A stretch of 64,000 bases of DNA from assembly GCA_037954665.1 (NCBI GenBank), contig JBBMOL010000016.1, positions 7,068,001 to 7,132,000 of the forward strand. Direction: 5' to 3'. Positions 26,077-37,700 of the stretch are shown here, piece after piece. The position numbers were made by a program, and so were the translations under genes. Under the pieces are notes generated by a model. It saw only the letters and a program-made list of their open reading frames with translations. It was not told the DNA's origin and searched no databases. The stretch comes from Laguncularia racemosa. Taxonomy: Eukaryota; Streptophyta; Magnoliopsida; Myrtales; Combretaceae. The stretch's first letter is position 1; every line of letters starts with the position of its first letter.

Positions 26077-28870
26077 GAAGAAGGAGAAGGATGGGCCAAT
26101 AGAAGACGGGCTTATAAGATATTAATAACGGCCCAATAGCTAATAAGAGAGGGATATATAATTTTTAAAAATGTATAAATACTTTTAAAAAATTGCCCGT
26201 CGATCAAAGAACCATGCAGCAATTTTTATCTTTAGCGATATTTTGGATATATGTATATATTTTTAAAAATGATAAAATTGTATTTTCATATTTAGAGAAT
26301 TAAAAAATGTATTGGCAATTTTTTTCAAAAACAATTGTTTATTATTAAATAAAGTTCAAATAAAATTACTGCATTGAAAAATGTGCGATTCAATTAAATG
26401 AATTCTAAATTTATTACCGCTTGAAACTTCATAAATTATATTTAATGTTTTGAATTTAAGTCCATCCTTCGATCAGCTGGTCATTCTTCTCTTATCATAA
26501 TTTCAAAACCCCTTTCTCTCTCTGGATTTTCGTAAAACACCATTTGCGAATTTATATTGAGATAAGGTTCTTTTTTTTTTTTACATGTTTAATTAAATCA
26601 TTTGATCATTTCAAAGTTACTTTCGTTTATTTCAATTGAATTATTTGAAATGACCGGAGAAGTTATTTAAAAATGATCGTAAATTTCCTTTTCAGCATCT
26701 TTTTATAGTAAATCTAACAATGCCTCTTGATTTTATGCAAAATATACAGATTTTTAAAACACTTTTATTTTATCTACTAAAAAAAAAAAAACCAAAATTG
26801 TAAATTTTTCGTTTTTCTCCATTTGCATCCCATCTCTCTCTTTCTCTACCTTTACACCATATGTTGCCCTTTTTCATTAGATACATCCATCTTCTTATTA
26901 AAGCCAATCTCTCTCATTTCTTTGAGTTTTTTTTTTTTTTTAATTGAAGTATTCAGCCAAAATAAATAAATAAATAACTTAAAGTAAAAATTTTAATTAA
27001 AAGCTTAGATAGTTTAATGTAGGAGAAAAATGAGCTATAAAAAAGAACGGTCTTATAAGAATATTAGCAACAGCCCAATAGCCGACAAGCAAGGTTATAT
27101 AGTTTTTAAAAATAAATAGATAGCCTTTAAAATATAGCATTGTAAAATTATAAATAAAAAAATCATTCTATAATCTTAACTTTAATAACAATTTAGATGT
27201 ATGTATGAATATAGATTTAAAAGTTATGAAAAAAAATAAAAATACTTTTTAAAAGTTGAAAAAAATAAAGCGATCTATGCATTGGCATTTTTCACAAAAA
27301 TAAATACATGCAATTAAATAAAGTTATGATAAATTTGCTGCATTAAAAGATGTTCAATTCAATTAATGAATTCTAAAGTTTGCAATATTATACGTAAACT
27401 CTCTCTACAAATAATTTATTGTTGTTTAAAATTTCACAGATTATATTTGTCGTTTTAAATTATTATTTTTTGTGATATACATTTTGTAATATTATTTCCG
27501 TTAAACAATATTCTATGAATTTTTTTAATAGGATAAATCAAATAATAAAAAGTAGACTGTTAATGGGGATCGGAGAAAAGTAATGCAGAATTTTAGATTA
27601 ATGTTTCGAAAGACTAATATTTAGATATTAAATTATATTTATAAATATATATACAATACGTATATAATATATAATATTAGAATATAAGAGTCTAACATCA
27701 CTCTCCTCATTATGCGGCGATTTCTAATTTTAGATTGTCCTTCTTTCTCCTGAGGCTTTTTATAAGACACCAGCCATAAATTTATAAGGAGATATAAAGT
27801 GCAGGTGTGTGCGTGTATGTTTTTTTTTTTTTACACGTTTAATTAAATCGTATGATCAAATCAAGTTATTTTCATTAATTTCAACTTAATTATTTGAAAA
27901 TGATTCAAAAATAGCTGTAATCCACCTTTTAAAATAAATCCAACCATATCTCTATATTTTATATAAAGCATACAGAATTTTAAATCCTTAGCATTTCTCT
28001 TCTCTTAAAAACCAAAATTTGAAACTCTTATTCTCTCTTCCTTTGCACCCTATCTCTCTCTTTGCCTTATGTCTCCTTTTTTCATGGGATACATTCATTT
28101 CCTGATCAATTAAAATCAGTATTTCTCGTTTCTTTGAGTTTTTTTTTTTTTTTTTATGGTTTAATGTAAGAGAAGAATGGGCTATCTAAATGGGTGGGCT
28201 TGTAAGCATATCAACAATAACCCAACAATAGGGTTATATAATTTTTAGAAATAAGTGAATAACTAATAGAATCATTCAACAATTTTTAGCTTTAACAACA
28301 ATTTAGATATATATATATATATGTGTGTGTATGTATATAAAAGTTATAAAAAAAATAAAATCAAAATTTAAAAGTTTAAGGGGCATATGCATTGGTAATT
28401 TTTGCATAAACAAATTGCATGCAGTTAAATAATTTTCTAATAAATCCGTTGCATTAAAAGATGTGCAATTTAATTAATAAACTCTAAATTTTGCAATATT
28501 GCGCATAAACTCTCTCTATAACTAATTTATTGAAGAATCACTTGGAAATTTATAGCTTTAACTACAATTTTGATATATATACACGTTTTTTAAAGTCATA
28601 AAAAAAAGGTAGAATCACATTTTAAATGTTTAGAGAATTAAAGGATGTATGTATTGAAATTTTTTTGCAAAATAAATGCACGCAATTAAATAAGGTATCG
28701 ATAAAGTTGTTGCATTAAAAATTTTGAAATTTTTCAAATGAATTTTAAAATTTACAATGTTGTGCATAAAATCTATATATATATATATATATATATGTAT
28801 AATTTATAGCCATTTAAAACTTCACATGTCATATTTAATGTTTTGAATTATAGTCTTCCATAATGCATCT
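26077..28870. repeat. Diverged tandem copies of the STE24 promoter-proximal region
   Basis: Recognisable anchors recur in the same orientation. A GAGAAGGATGGGCC-like word followed by CTTATAAG and GCCCAATAG occurs near 26085-26140, 27021-27085 and 28165-28220. A block with GCTTTAACAACAATTT and GCATTGGCAATTTTT-like words occurs in each unit, and in an extra short unit from about 28530. CT-rich segments ending in TTTCTTTGAGTTTTT recur at about 26820-26940 and 28030-28155. Unit spacing is about 940 and 1150 bp, then about 270 bp. The first unit begins only about 75 bp upstream of the STE24 start codon. Confidence 0.7.
26092..26135 (-). promoter_or_regulatory. Candidate site II elements (TGGGCC / GGCCCA) upstream of STE24
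   Basis: TGGGCC at 26092-26097 and GGCCCA at 26130-26135 lie 87-130 bases upstream of the STE24 ATG, in opposite orientations. Site II (TGGGCY) motifs are bound by TCP factors in many plant housekeeping promoters. Related words recur in the tandem copies, for example TGGGCT at 28178-28183 and 28195-28200. The position is observed; function is inferred. Confidence 0.45.
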
Positions 28871-29266
28871 TTTCTAAAATTATTTCCATTAAACAGTATT
28901 TCATGTTTTGCTTTAAATAAGGATTTTAGTGGTTTATGAACTGAGTCTCTAATTGAAAGTAGTCAATTGTTGAAGGAGACTACTAGATGAAGCAAATTGG
29001 GAAAGCGTAGGGATTTTTGTCCGGACGCTTCAATCATTGATTGTCTAACATCTAGTACGGTTTTCTTGTCCCTATCCTATTCTTCTTTTTCCCTTATTTT
29101 ATGCTAATCTAGATAAGGTTTAATCTTTTACGTACGATGTAATAAGTCCAATTCAAGAGAGTTTCTATAATGTTCCTATTGAATACTAGGTTTAAATTCT
29201 GATTTTATGTTAGACATTCATGTTAATTGAATCAATTGGTATTAATTTTATGATATTGTTGGGAAC
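28871..29266. other. Intergenic DNA, nothing recognised
   Basis: This stretch between the tandem array and the inverted-repeat element is less AT-rich than its surroundings but holds no open frame or repeat that I could identify. Confidence 0.5.
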
Positions 29267-31270
29267 ACATTGAATTAAGGAAAACTAGTTTAAATAGTTA
29301 AAATAAATGATAAACATTACAATATATGCTTCAAATAGAGAATTTCGTTATTAACACCTTCATGACATTGTTAACTTGATCTTATGTGGCTACTATCTAA
29401 CATGTGGCACTAGCATGACACCAATGTAGTGCTTATGTGGTTATTTTATTGCAAATGAAAAAGGAGAATTTTTTTTTTAAAAAGTAAAACAATAAAAATG
29501 ATCTTAAAAAATGAAATTACTAAAAAATGTTTCAATATAAGAAAAAATGCATGGAAAATTATATATATATATATATATTAATGTAATTAATAAAAACTAA
29601 AAAATAAAAAAGTGTAAAAAAAAAAAAAAAACACTCTAAGGCTAAGGGTAGTTGATGACCACCTAGGATAGGACCCTCCACTAGAGATCACTAGCCATCC
29701 CTTGACCTTAAGGTAACTAGAACAACCACATATACATGGGTGGGTTACAATTTATTAAAAAAAGTGGGTCATGCAATGAATTCGCAATGGTAGGTAGTTG
29801 CCCATCATCTCATGAGTGTCGCATGACTCCTCTAAGGAGGTCACCCACCACCTATATTTAAAGAAAAAAAAAAAGAAATAACCTTCAACACTTGATCAAA
29901 TCACAATCGGATTTTGAAGGTTATTTATTTATTTGTTTATTTATATGGGTCACTCACCATCACAAGTCACATGACCCACTTTTTTTTAGTGAGTTGCAAT
30001 CTACCTATACATATGTGTTCATTCTGGCCGTCCCAAGGCCAATGCCACCCTCTAGCCTTAAGATGGCTTTTTTTTTTTTTGAAAGTATATATTTAGTTTT
30101 CAATGTTTTATATCTTTTCTAATTAAGTCTTTTTTTTTTTAGGTTTCTATTTCGATCCTTAAATTTTGCACAAAATTAAAAATAAGTCCTTCTATTAACA
30201 CCTTCATTAGCTAGCAACACCTAATATCATTTGATTGGTCAACGTAATTTTTTAATTAAAAAAATATAATATTAATAAACTAAATTAAAATATATAAATA
30301 ATTCAAAAAATTAAAAATAAATTATAGAAATTGAAAATTTAAAAACTAAAAAATAAGAAAAAAAAAATCATTCAAACAACCATAGGGCCAAGGGTTAACT
30401 CAAACAACTGCTACTTTAAAGTGAGTCACTCATTGGCGGCCACTAAAAAAAAAAAGAAATTTTTTTATATATATATTTGGGTGGCTAGGCAATCGTGGGT
30501 GGCCGCCCACTACCTATGAGGGGTCACATAACACCCTGGTGGGCAGCAACCACTCAAGACCACCAATGGGTTGCAACCCATTTTAAAGTAATGGTCGTTA
30601 TGGTCACCCCCTAGCTTCGGAATAATCCGGTGGATTTTTACTTTTTTTTTTAATTACAATTTTTTTTTGTATTTTTTGATAATTTATTTTATTAATATAT
30701 TAATTATTTTAAAAAATTATGTTGATTAATCAAATGGTGTCATGTGTCACTTGCTAAAAGAAAATTTAATGATAATGGAAGGTTTTGTTTATAATTTTTT
30801 TGCAAATGTTGATGACTAAAATAGAACAAAAAAAAAAACATTAAACATTAAATATGTACTTTTCGTTTCCTTTTTAATTTTTTTTTTGCACTTTTCTTTT
30901 TTTTTTTAATTTCATTTTTTTATTTTTAAAATTTATCAATTACATATATATATACTTTATTATTAAATATTTATTTATTTTTGCACGTTTTCTTTTTTTT
31001 TTCAACACTTTTTTCCAATACTTTCATTTTTTGGATATTTTTATTGTTATATATATATAGTTTTTTTTCCTTTTTATTTGCAACATAATAGCTATGTAAG
31101 CACCGTATCTATGCCATGTTAACGTCACATGTTAAATAACAGCCACATTAGATAAAGTTAATTTCTTTATAATGGTGTTATGACCAAATCCTCTATTTAT
31201 ATCATATACTCTTGATTATTATTTTAACTATTTAAAAATTCAATTCCTTATTTAAATTTAACCCCAAAGA
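29267..31270. mobile_element. Long inverted-repeat element (outer), interrupted by a second one
   Basis: The reverse complement of 30870-31270 aligns with 29267-29640 over most of its length; both include GTTAAAATAA, GTGGCT, AACATGTG and GTGCTTA words in the same order. The inner GC-richer part of the left arm (29640-29800) pairs with 29925-30070, which contain matching AAAAAAAGTGGGTCATG words in inverse orientation. The arms therefore run from both ends to a centre near 29885. No coding capacity is seen, so it is a non-autonomous foldback or Mutator/MITE-like element; the family is uncertain. The right arm is split at about 30070-30868 by the inner element. Confidence 0.75.
30084..30865. mobile_element. 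Inner long inverted-repeat element nested in the outer one
   Basis: The left arm, from about 30084 to 30450, is matched by the reverse complement of 30480-30865. Shared words include AAGTATATATTTA against AAGTACATATTTA at the tips, then ACCATTTGATTAATCAACATAA-type sequence, then a GC-richer core with GTCACTCATTGGCGGCC against a matching core. Nearly the whole element could fold into one hairpin of about 780 bp. It has no open frame. A target duplication could not be assigned. Confidence 0.75.
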
Positions 31271-31501
31271 TTAATACTATCACTTATAATTTTCCTCATT
31301 CAATTATGCTTGAATCAATAAAAGGGATGCATTTTGGAAATGTTATGGTAAGATTCGACCATGATAACCATGCAATCAGCCATGGATTCACCATAATTGA
31401 CTAGAAAGAAGTAGCAGAGGTTAACCTTAGCGGGCTATCGGTCGATTATTTCCCTTACTGATCAACAACTCCTTGTAGTTTTAAGCACTCTTTTGTTGTT
31501 C

Positions 31502-31676
31502 TAACCAACCAAGCACTTCTATAGGTTGACCGAGTCAGCACTTAGGAGGTACTCATTAGTTTGTTTTTAAGCCATAGTTATCCAAGCTAAGTGTGCCTTA
31601 GTAAACCATGCACTCCTATAGGTTGATCGGGTTAGCCTTTGGGAGGTATTTATTAGTTAGTTTTAGGCCATAGTTA
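31502..31676. repeat. Two-copy diverged tandem repeat, period about 97 bp
   Basis: The segment with CTATAGGTTGACCG, AGGAGGTACTCATTAG and GCCATAGTTA (about 31502-31580) recurs as CTATAGGTTGATCG, GGGAGGTATTTATTAG and GCCATAGTTA (about 31600-31676). The two copies differ by scattered substitutions. No function is evident. Confidence 0.7.
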
Positions 31677-31847
31677 AGCATGAAATCAAGTTATAACTCT
31701 AAGATTGGAAAATTTCTAATATGTTTAGGATTTTAGTGACTTATTTTTACATTTTTGCGTAAGGAGTTGAAACTAGTTATAGTTATTTGGAAAGTGTTGC
31801 GTTGTACTCCAAGTGCATAAATTACTTTGTTTGTCGACTTTGTAAAG

Positions 31848-32803
31848 TTAATAACTAAATAAACCAAGAGTATTGAGGTACCAGATGTCATGGTCTTGGA
31901 TTGATGATTGTATCATTCTGATCATGCAACGATCTAGAGTGACATAACGGTACAGAGTTAGATGTTGATGTCGCCGTTTGCATGCGTTCTTGTTTAGTTG
32001 CAATTTCTTTAACGCAATGAACTTTATGAAAACCACTCCTTGCCAGCTGCTCACTATGTCGTTCAGTAACACTTCCTGTGTCTTCCCATGCATCCCCATT
32101 TCCTTGGTTGTTTCTGGGAACAAAGCTTTCTAATAAGTACCAGATAGACAGCCACCCACTTCGTCTCATAAGATGGTAACTCTCCATGACTTTATATGCC
32201 CATTCTTTTCTGCCACTTCAGCAGGCTCCATGGTGTATCCGTTTCCCTTCGGTCACTTGATCCTCTTCTTATACCAACCTAGTCTATCTTCACCTTGATC
32301 TTTTAAGTTTTTGTGGTGGCCATAAAGGTCTCAGACGGTACATTCATCCGTCATTATATTTTACCTCTTAATTCGACATAGGCTACTTGCTGTAACCTTT
32401 CTATCTACTTGCTTAATTCGAGGTAATTGGGTCGGTGAAATCTGATAAGAAATTGGCTTCAAACGCCATCCAACCGTGATAATATTTTTGAGTTGCAGGG
32501 GAGAGCAAAATAAGTAATTAATTTCATAAGGGGAAGGAGTTGGGGAAGCAAGATTAGTCCTCCTATTATTATTGTCTTCAAATAACCAACCTCTTTATCT
32601 AAACCATTTAACTTTTCAAGATGAACTCGTAGTCTTTCATTCACTTGATGGGACAATAAATCTAATAGACAATAGTTGACAATAGATCTCATATACAATT
32701 TTCCTTTTTCTGGGCCACATTGAAATATAGTTGGATAATTCAATATAAAAACAACATAGAAGATTAGTTTTGCACTCTTCAAAAAATGTGGCATGCCGCG
32801 CAT
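31848..32803 (-). other. Possible gene fragment of unknown identity
   Basis: Minus-strand open frames at 32187-31888 and 32803-32459 are longer and less AT-biased than the surroundings. The second contains a charged helical stretch (VNERLRVHLEKLNGLDKE) bounded by plausible splice signals. I do not recognise either protein. They could be exons of a decayed or captured gene or a transposon remnant. No complete model with start, splice sites and stop could be built. Confidence 0.25.
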
Positions 32804-33027
32804 GAGAAAATATATCTAAGAAAGCAATATTGGCAAAAGTTAATGATTATTAATACAAAATGTAGTCAACTACCCTTTTTTTAAAGAAAATTGGGTCTCA
32901 TTTAATAAAGCTTATCACAACTATGGGTACCTAGAGCACATCTCCTATACAAAGAAAAGTATTATTAATTATATAATACAAACAATTCCTACATAAATGA
33001 AGAATGAAACTTAGAACCTTAGGCTCA

Positions 33028-33445
33028 TTTATTTAAAGATAATAGAGAAAGAATAGAATGACTATTCTTTATCAATTGTTTATTAACTTGTTTACTTAGA
33101 AAACGAGGAGAGAACTTTAATTCCTAAACCTTTTTTATTCCTACTCCATTATAAATAGATATTACAAAAATATGAAAATTTTTATTTCTTCTATGGAGTA
33201 AAAAGAAAATTCTACATTATGATCATTATATCTTTATTAATACTGTAATTAATAATCAAATAAAGACAAACTGATAATTTTATTTGTATTCCCAACCTAA
33301 TACTACACAAAATAAGTATTCCTTACGATAAAAAAAAATTCACAAAACAAATACTGAAAGAGAAATTCTTAACCTATTTTTTATAATAATTATTCTTAAA
33401 ATATAACATTTATATTCCCTATATATTCCATTTCAAGAAATAAAT
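33028..33445. mobile_element. MITE-like repeat, copy 1
   Basis: The first 80 bases, rich in AGAATAGAATGACTATTC-type words and ending GTTTACTTAGAA, align with the reverse complement of 46595-46676. The far end near 33395-33445 resembles the other end of that second copy. No coding sequence is present. A short non-autonomous DNA element is the simplest reading, but exact ends are not fixed. Confidence 0.4.
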
Positions 33446-34716
33446 TGGGAATTAGATAGGAGAAAATATCAGACGGTGATGGTAAAAATAAACTAAAATA
33501 ACAGCAAATTATTAAAAAAAAAAAACTTAGATAAAATAGGATTAGACCAAAATCGAGTGACGACTGTAGATCTGCAAATCCATATCAAGACAACCTCCCC
33601 TGGATATTGTCACACAGTGATTAGCAGCAGTAGCCTTCGAGTTAGGAGCAGATGACCAAAATATGATGACCTCACTCCTAGATTTTAGGATGGAGTGCCA
33701 CTATAAAGTTTGAGAAACACACACCGAACTGTCAACTGAACCAATCATTTTTCAACTATTCAACAATCAAATCTACCTGGCTCCAGTCACATCCACTTGC
33801 CATTCCCAATACATTAGGAAATGAAATTCCACATTAAAGTTTTGGATCTTTAAACGTTTCCCTTTTATTAGGCAAAAGAAGACCCCAGGATAGGGGTTGG
33901 GTAAAGGTTTTTCAGGGTGGGGGGGTTAGGGGAGTTGGAGTGGAGAGACACATAAGAGTATGCCTTAAAACGTAGATGAACACTTGATTGGCTTATTTAG
34001 AGGTTAAAAGTACTCAAATAAAAGCATTAATCGACTCGAATAGAGAAGTAATATAAGTTTGTGGTTAGATTTTGTATTTTTTTTTCCGTCACAAGACAAT
34101 AGTGTAGACCTTTTACTCCCCCTGAAATAACACAAGCTATCATGAGTATGAATGACAGCATAACAAGATAATCGCTAGTCAGATCAAGACTATTCACATG
34201 ATCATCTTAATACTATTGTCTAGACAATACTATACTGCAATATAATTTCCGAAATAAGTAACTTGGCTCCTGCAAACCAGTATTTGGTTTTGACATTTGG
34301 AAACCCATCATTCTCACGCCAGTTCACATGATAAACCCCTGTTTCTTCGATATCGAATTCAACATAATATGATTTGGCCAGATAAAATTATAAAAACTTG
34401 ATGAAAAATACAAATGTGAGGTAAATTACCGTGCGTACAGACAGATTAGTTGTAAAATTCAGCAAAATTACGTGCAGCACCAATTCCTAGGCTACCTAAG
34501 CAACAATCCACTGAGACTCTATGTAGCCTGTTCCTTCCTATTACTCAGTTTGCTCTCACATTATTCCACAATACTCCTCTCAGGCTGCTATTGCTTCATT
34601 CCAGTATCCCTCTCACAAACCAAGTTACCAAAGAGCATCTCAAACTTTTTTTCTGCGGCATTCTGCACTCACATAAATCATTCAACTGAATTTGATGGCA
34701 CACAAACATTCTCAGT

Positions 34717-37700
34717 TCAGCATATCATTTCGATTGCAGAAGGCAAAATGCAAAACTTTCGGGGAAGAAACCCCAAGTGCTCCCCATCTGACTGAACATA
34801 TATACCATTGGAACCAGACAGTTCTTCTACTTCAATCGAGTACACACTGCATAAGAATTACGATGGCATATGACAAATGAATCTGACAATAATGAAAGCA
34901 GATGAAAAATCTGACTTAATATCTTGGACAGCTTATGCTATGAAAATTCTCAATCCACAATTGTTTCTCATAGGAAAAAGATGTCACTAATGAGGGGCCA
35001 GCGTTGTAAGTTATTCTGACCAATTCTTTTTATTTATCCAATAGAAAGAAGAGATATATTTTGTCAAGTTACAGAATTAAATGAGAGCTGCTTCACAATA
35101 TAACATAATAATATAACAGTATTTCTTTCATGAAGCCTCTACCTCCTTGAAGATACATTTTTCACGGTCAAATGTGTTCCATCATAAAGCTTAAGCAGTT
35201 TGAGAATGAAGTCATACCACTTGAAATCTTGAAGAATCACAACCTGCATGATGATGAATTGACATAAATAAAACTTCGCTTTGAGCTCTTTCTTTTATTG
35301 CGTGTGTCAGTTCAGAATTATTCACAGAAAATCGACCTCAAACATTCCACTGTGAGGGTCAGCATTTGGTGTAATTTTCATACCGCCACCAAAGAATTTT
35401 GCATTTCCAATACAGAGAGCAGTCACTTTAGGATATGTTTCCCATTCACCATCATGGACCTAGGCAACAACATGCAGATAAAATCAATTACATCATACGT
35501 AAAGAGATTTTAATAGTATCTAAGATAAAGTAAACTCCTTAAAATGCTGGTAAGGGACCCTGGCCAGTCCATGGGACAGCATCATATCGGCACTGTCATG
35601 TTTGGGCAGGTCACAGCATTAAATAGTGCAGCAAAATGGACCAATAAGACATGCTCAAGGTAAACTTAATTTTGTCCATGGACTGGCGAGATCAGCATGA
35701 ACCGTGACATGTGGTGCCAGGATGACGCGGTAGAGTATACAGTATAGTGGCACAGTTCTATAATGAGCAGGAAAAGGACAGCACAGAATGATTGCCACTA
35801 TCACCAGATGGAAAAAAGCATAAGCAGATCTCCTTCTTTAGGTAATAACAAGACAATGGCCAGAGGCAAAAGCATTTTTTGGATAGTACATTAATTATGG
35901 AAATTTAATATCATTATGGTTTTGACAATTCACATAAAAGAGGACCATTGGCTGAGAGCATATCCCAGCTTTCAATTTACAACACTGGACTATATAAGAA
36001 TGCATGGCTGTTTAGCTTGATTGAAGAGGAGGGTTGGGAATGACCCAAGGGGGAATTGTGGGAAAAGGTTGAAGAATGAAATGCATCCCTCTGTTCAGCT
36101 GAAAAGACATCGACAAGTTTGGTAAGTATGGCTATCAAACCTAAACCGAGGTTTTTTGGATGGTTTAGCAGGCTTGCATTGAAGCCTGCACATCTCAACA
36201 CGCAATGGCACAAGTACATTAAGACATATATACATTCTATATTTTGCAACTCTGGAGAGACATCATGCATTGCACAATCTCCGAATGGGGAGAGTTTTGA
36301 GTGATGATACTTGCATGTTATGTGGATCTTCAGTCAAAACTCATGCACGCTTCTGTTTTGAGGTACTATTCTCTAAGGGTGTAGAGAAACAGGGTATTAC
36401 CCATTTCAAGAGTCCAATGATCTTTGTGCACTACACAGCAGGGTCCAAAGGTTTACTGAGAGATGCAGGAAGTATAATCAAAACTAATACAGCTGTCGGG
36501 CTTTGCTTTTTGTGGCTGGGGTACACAACATATGCAAGGAAAGGGACGAAAAAAGCTCTGGTGGCTTGATATCCACATCAGATACAATCTGCAGAAGGAT
36601 CATAAATTCTGTTTTTATGAGCTCAGATAGATGATATGGAGAAGACTTGAACTCGTCTATTTGTTTGAAGTATGCATACTACACAGGTAATCTTTTGCTA
36701 CCTCTTAGCTTTACTATATTTTCCATTATTTCTGTAGTAGCTGGAGTAGGGTATCATTCTAAAGAGACATCCCCCCGTTTGTACCCTTTCCATGCATCAA
36801 TTCAGTTAGTAAATCAAGGGGGCAAAAACAAGACAATGACCTTGATTCTCATATCTTCGTTATGATGTCCAATAAAGGCATGCAAAGATCCTAAAACATA
36901 ACACAAGTTCCCAAATCTCTTGTATCTGGAGGCATAATAACCTGCCTTTGCACTCCTGCAAAATGTACAGGTTGCAGAAATAATAAACTGAAGATGACAT
37001 CCAATTTAAAAATGGATCCCAAAATAGTAGGTTAATCTTACAAATGAACGTCGGCAACATTTATGAAGTAATGACAATCTTCATGCTCTCCATTAATAAA
37101 ACCTACATCTATTTTTGATCTATGCCCTGAAAGATGTTTCATAAAAATGATTATTAGCGACTAAAACAAAATGCTAGACACAATAATGAACACTGCTCAA
37201 CAATTATCTTATGGTAAAAAACCTGTTGCTATACGTTCAATGGATTCATGGGGATCATTTCTCCTGAAATACAATTGAAAAATTTTTTTGATTCAAAGTT
37301 CACTTGTGAATGAAAAAAGATTTAAGGGCTGTAGTGTTGACTAACCAGCCAAATGCTCTGGCAAAATCAGATCCAGTCCCCAAAGGAATTAGCTGTACGG
37401 GAGGCAGAAATAGAATTTCGGATGATAATTCTATAAGAAGAGAATAACAGGAAGCAGAGAGACACTGACAGATGCTTACACCGAGCGCAGTAGAATGTGA
37501 AGCCTCTCTGTCATTGCTGCTGATAGGTTTTCCATCAAAAAAGAAGCCATTAACTACCTGTCTGTCCAAGCTCAAGCTTAATTTGATTTACAACTTAATT
37601 GTGAACACAACACAATCACTATTCAACATCTCTAAAATTTCAAAGCGTCAGCCACTGTATACATACTTCAAATTTCTTTGTTTCAATTCATAAGGTGATT

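Larger units (their letters stand above)
31271..34716. other. Intergenic DNA between the inverted-repeat element and the LCB kinase
   Basis: Apart from the two-copy tandem repeat at 31502-31676, the unidentified minus-strand frames at 31848-32803 and the MITE-like copy at 33028-33445, nothing was recognised. The segment 33500-34716 is probably the downstream flank of the LCB kinase gene; a G-rich run lies near 33915-33950. Confidence 0.5.

Noticed and set aside
28300..28800. TA and TG dinucleotide runs as possible structured arrays or CRISPR-like repeats
   Set aside because: They are plain short microsatellites without unique spacers of constant length.
35139..35141. TAG at the end of LCB-kinase exon 11 as the true stop
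   Set aside because: An exon at 34846-34717 continues the conserved C-terminus in frame when AG|GTAGAG is used as donor.
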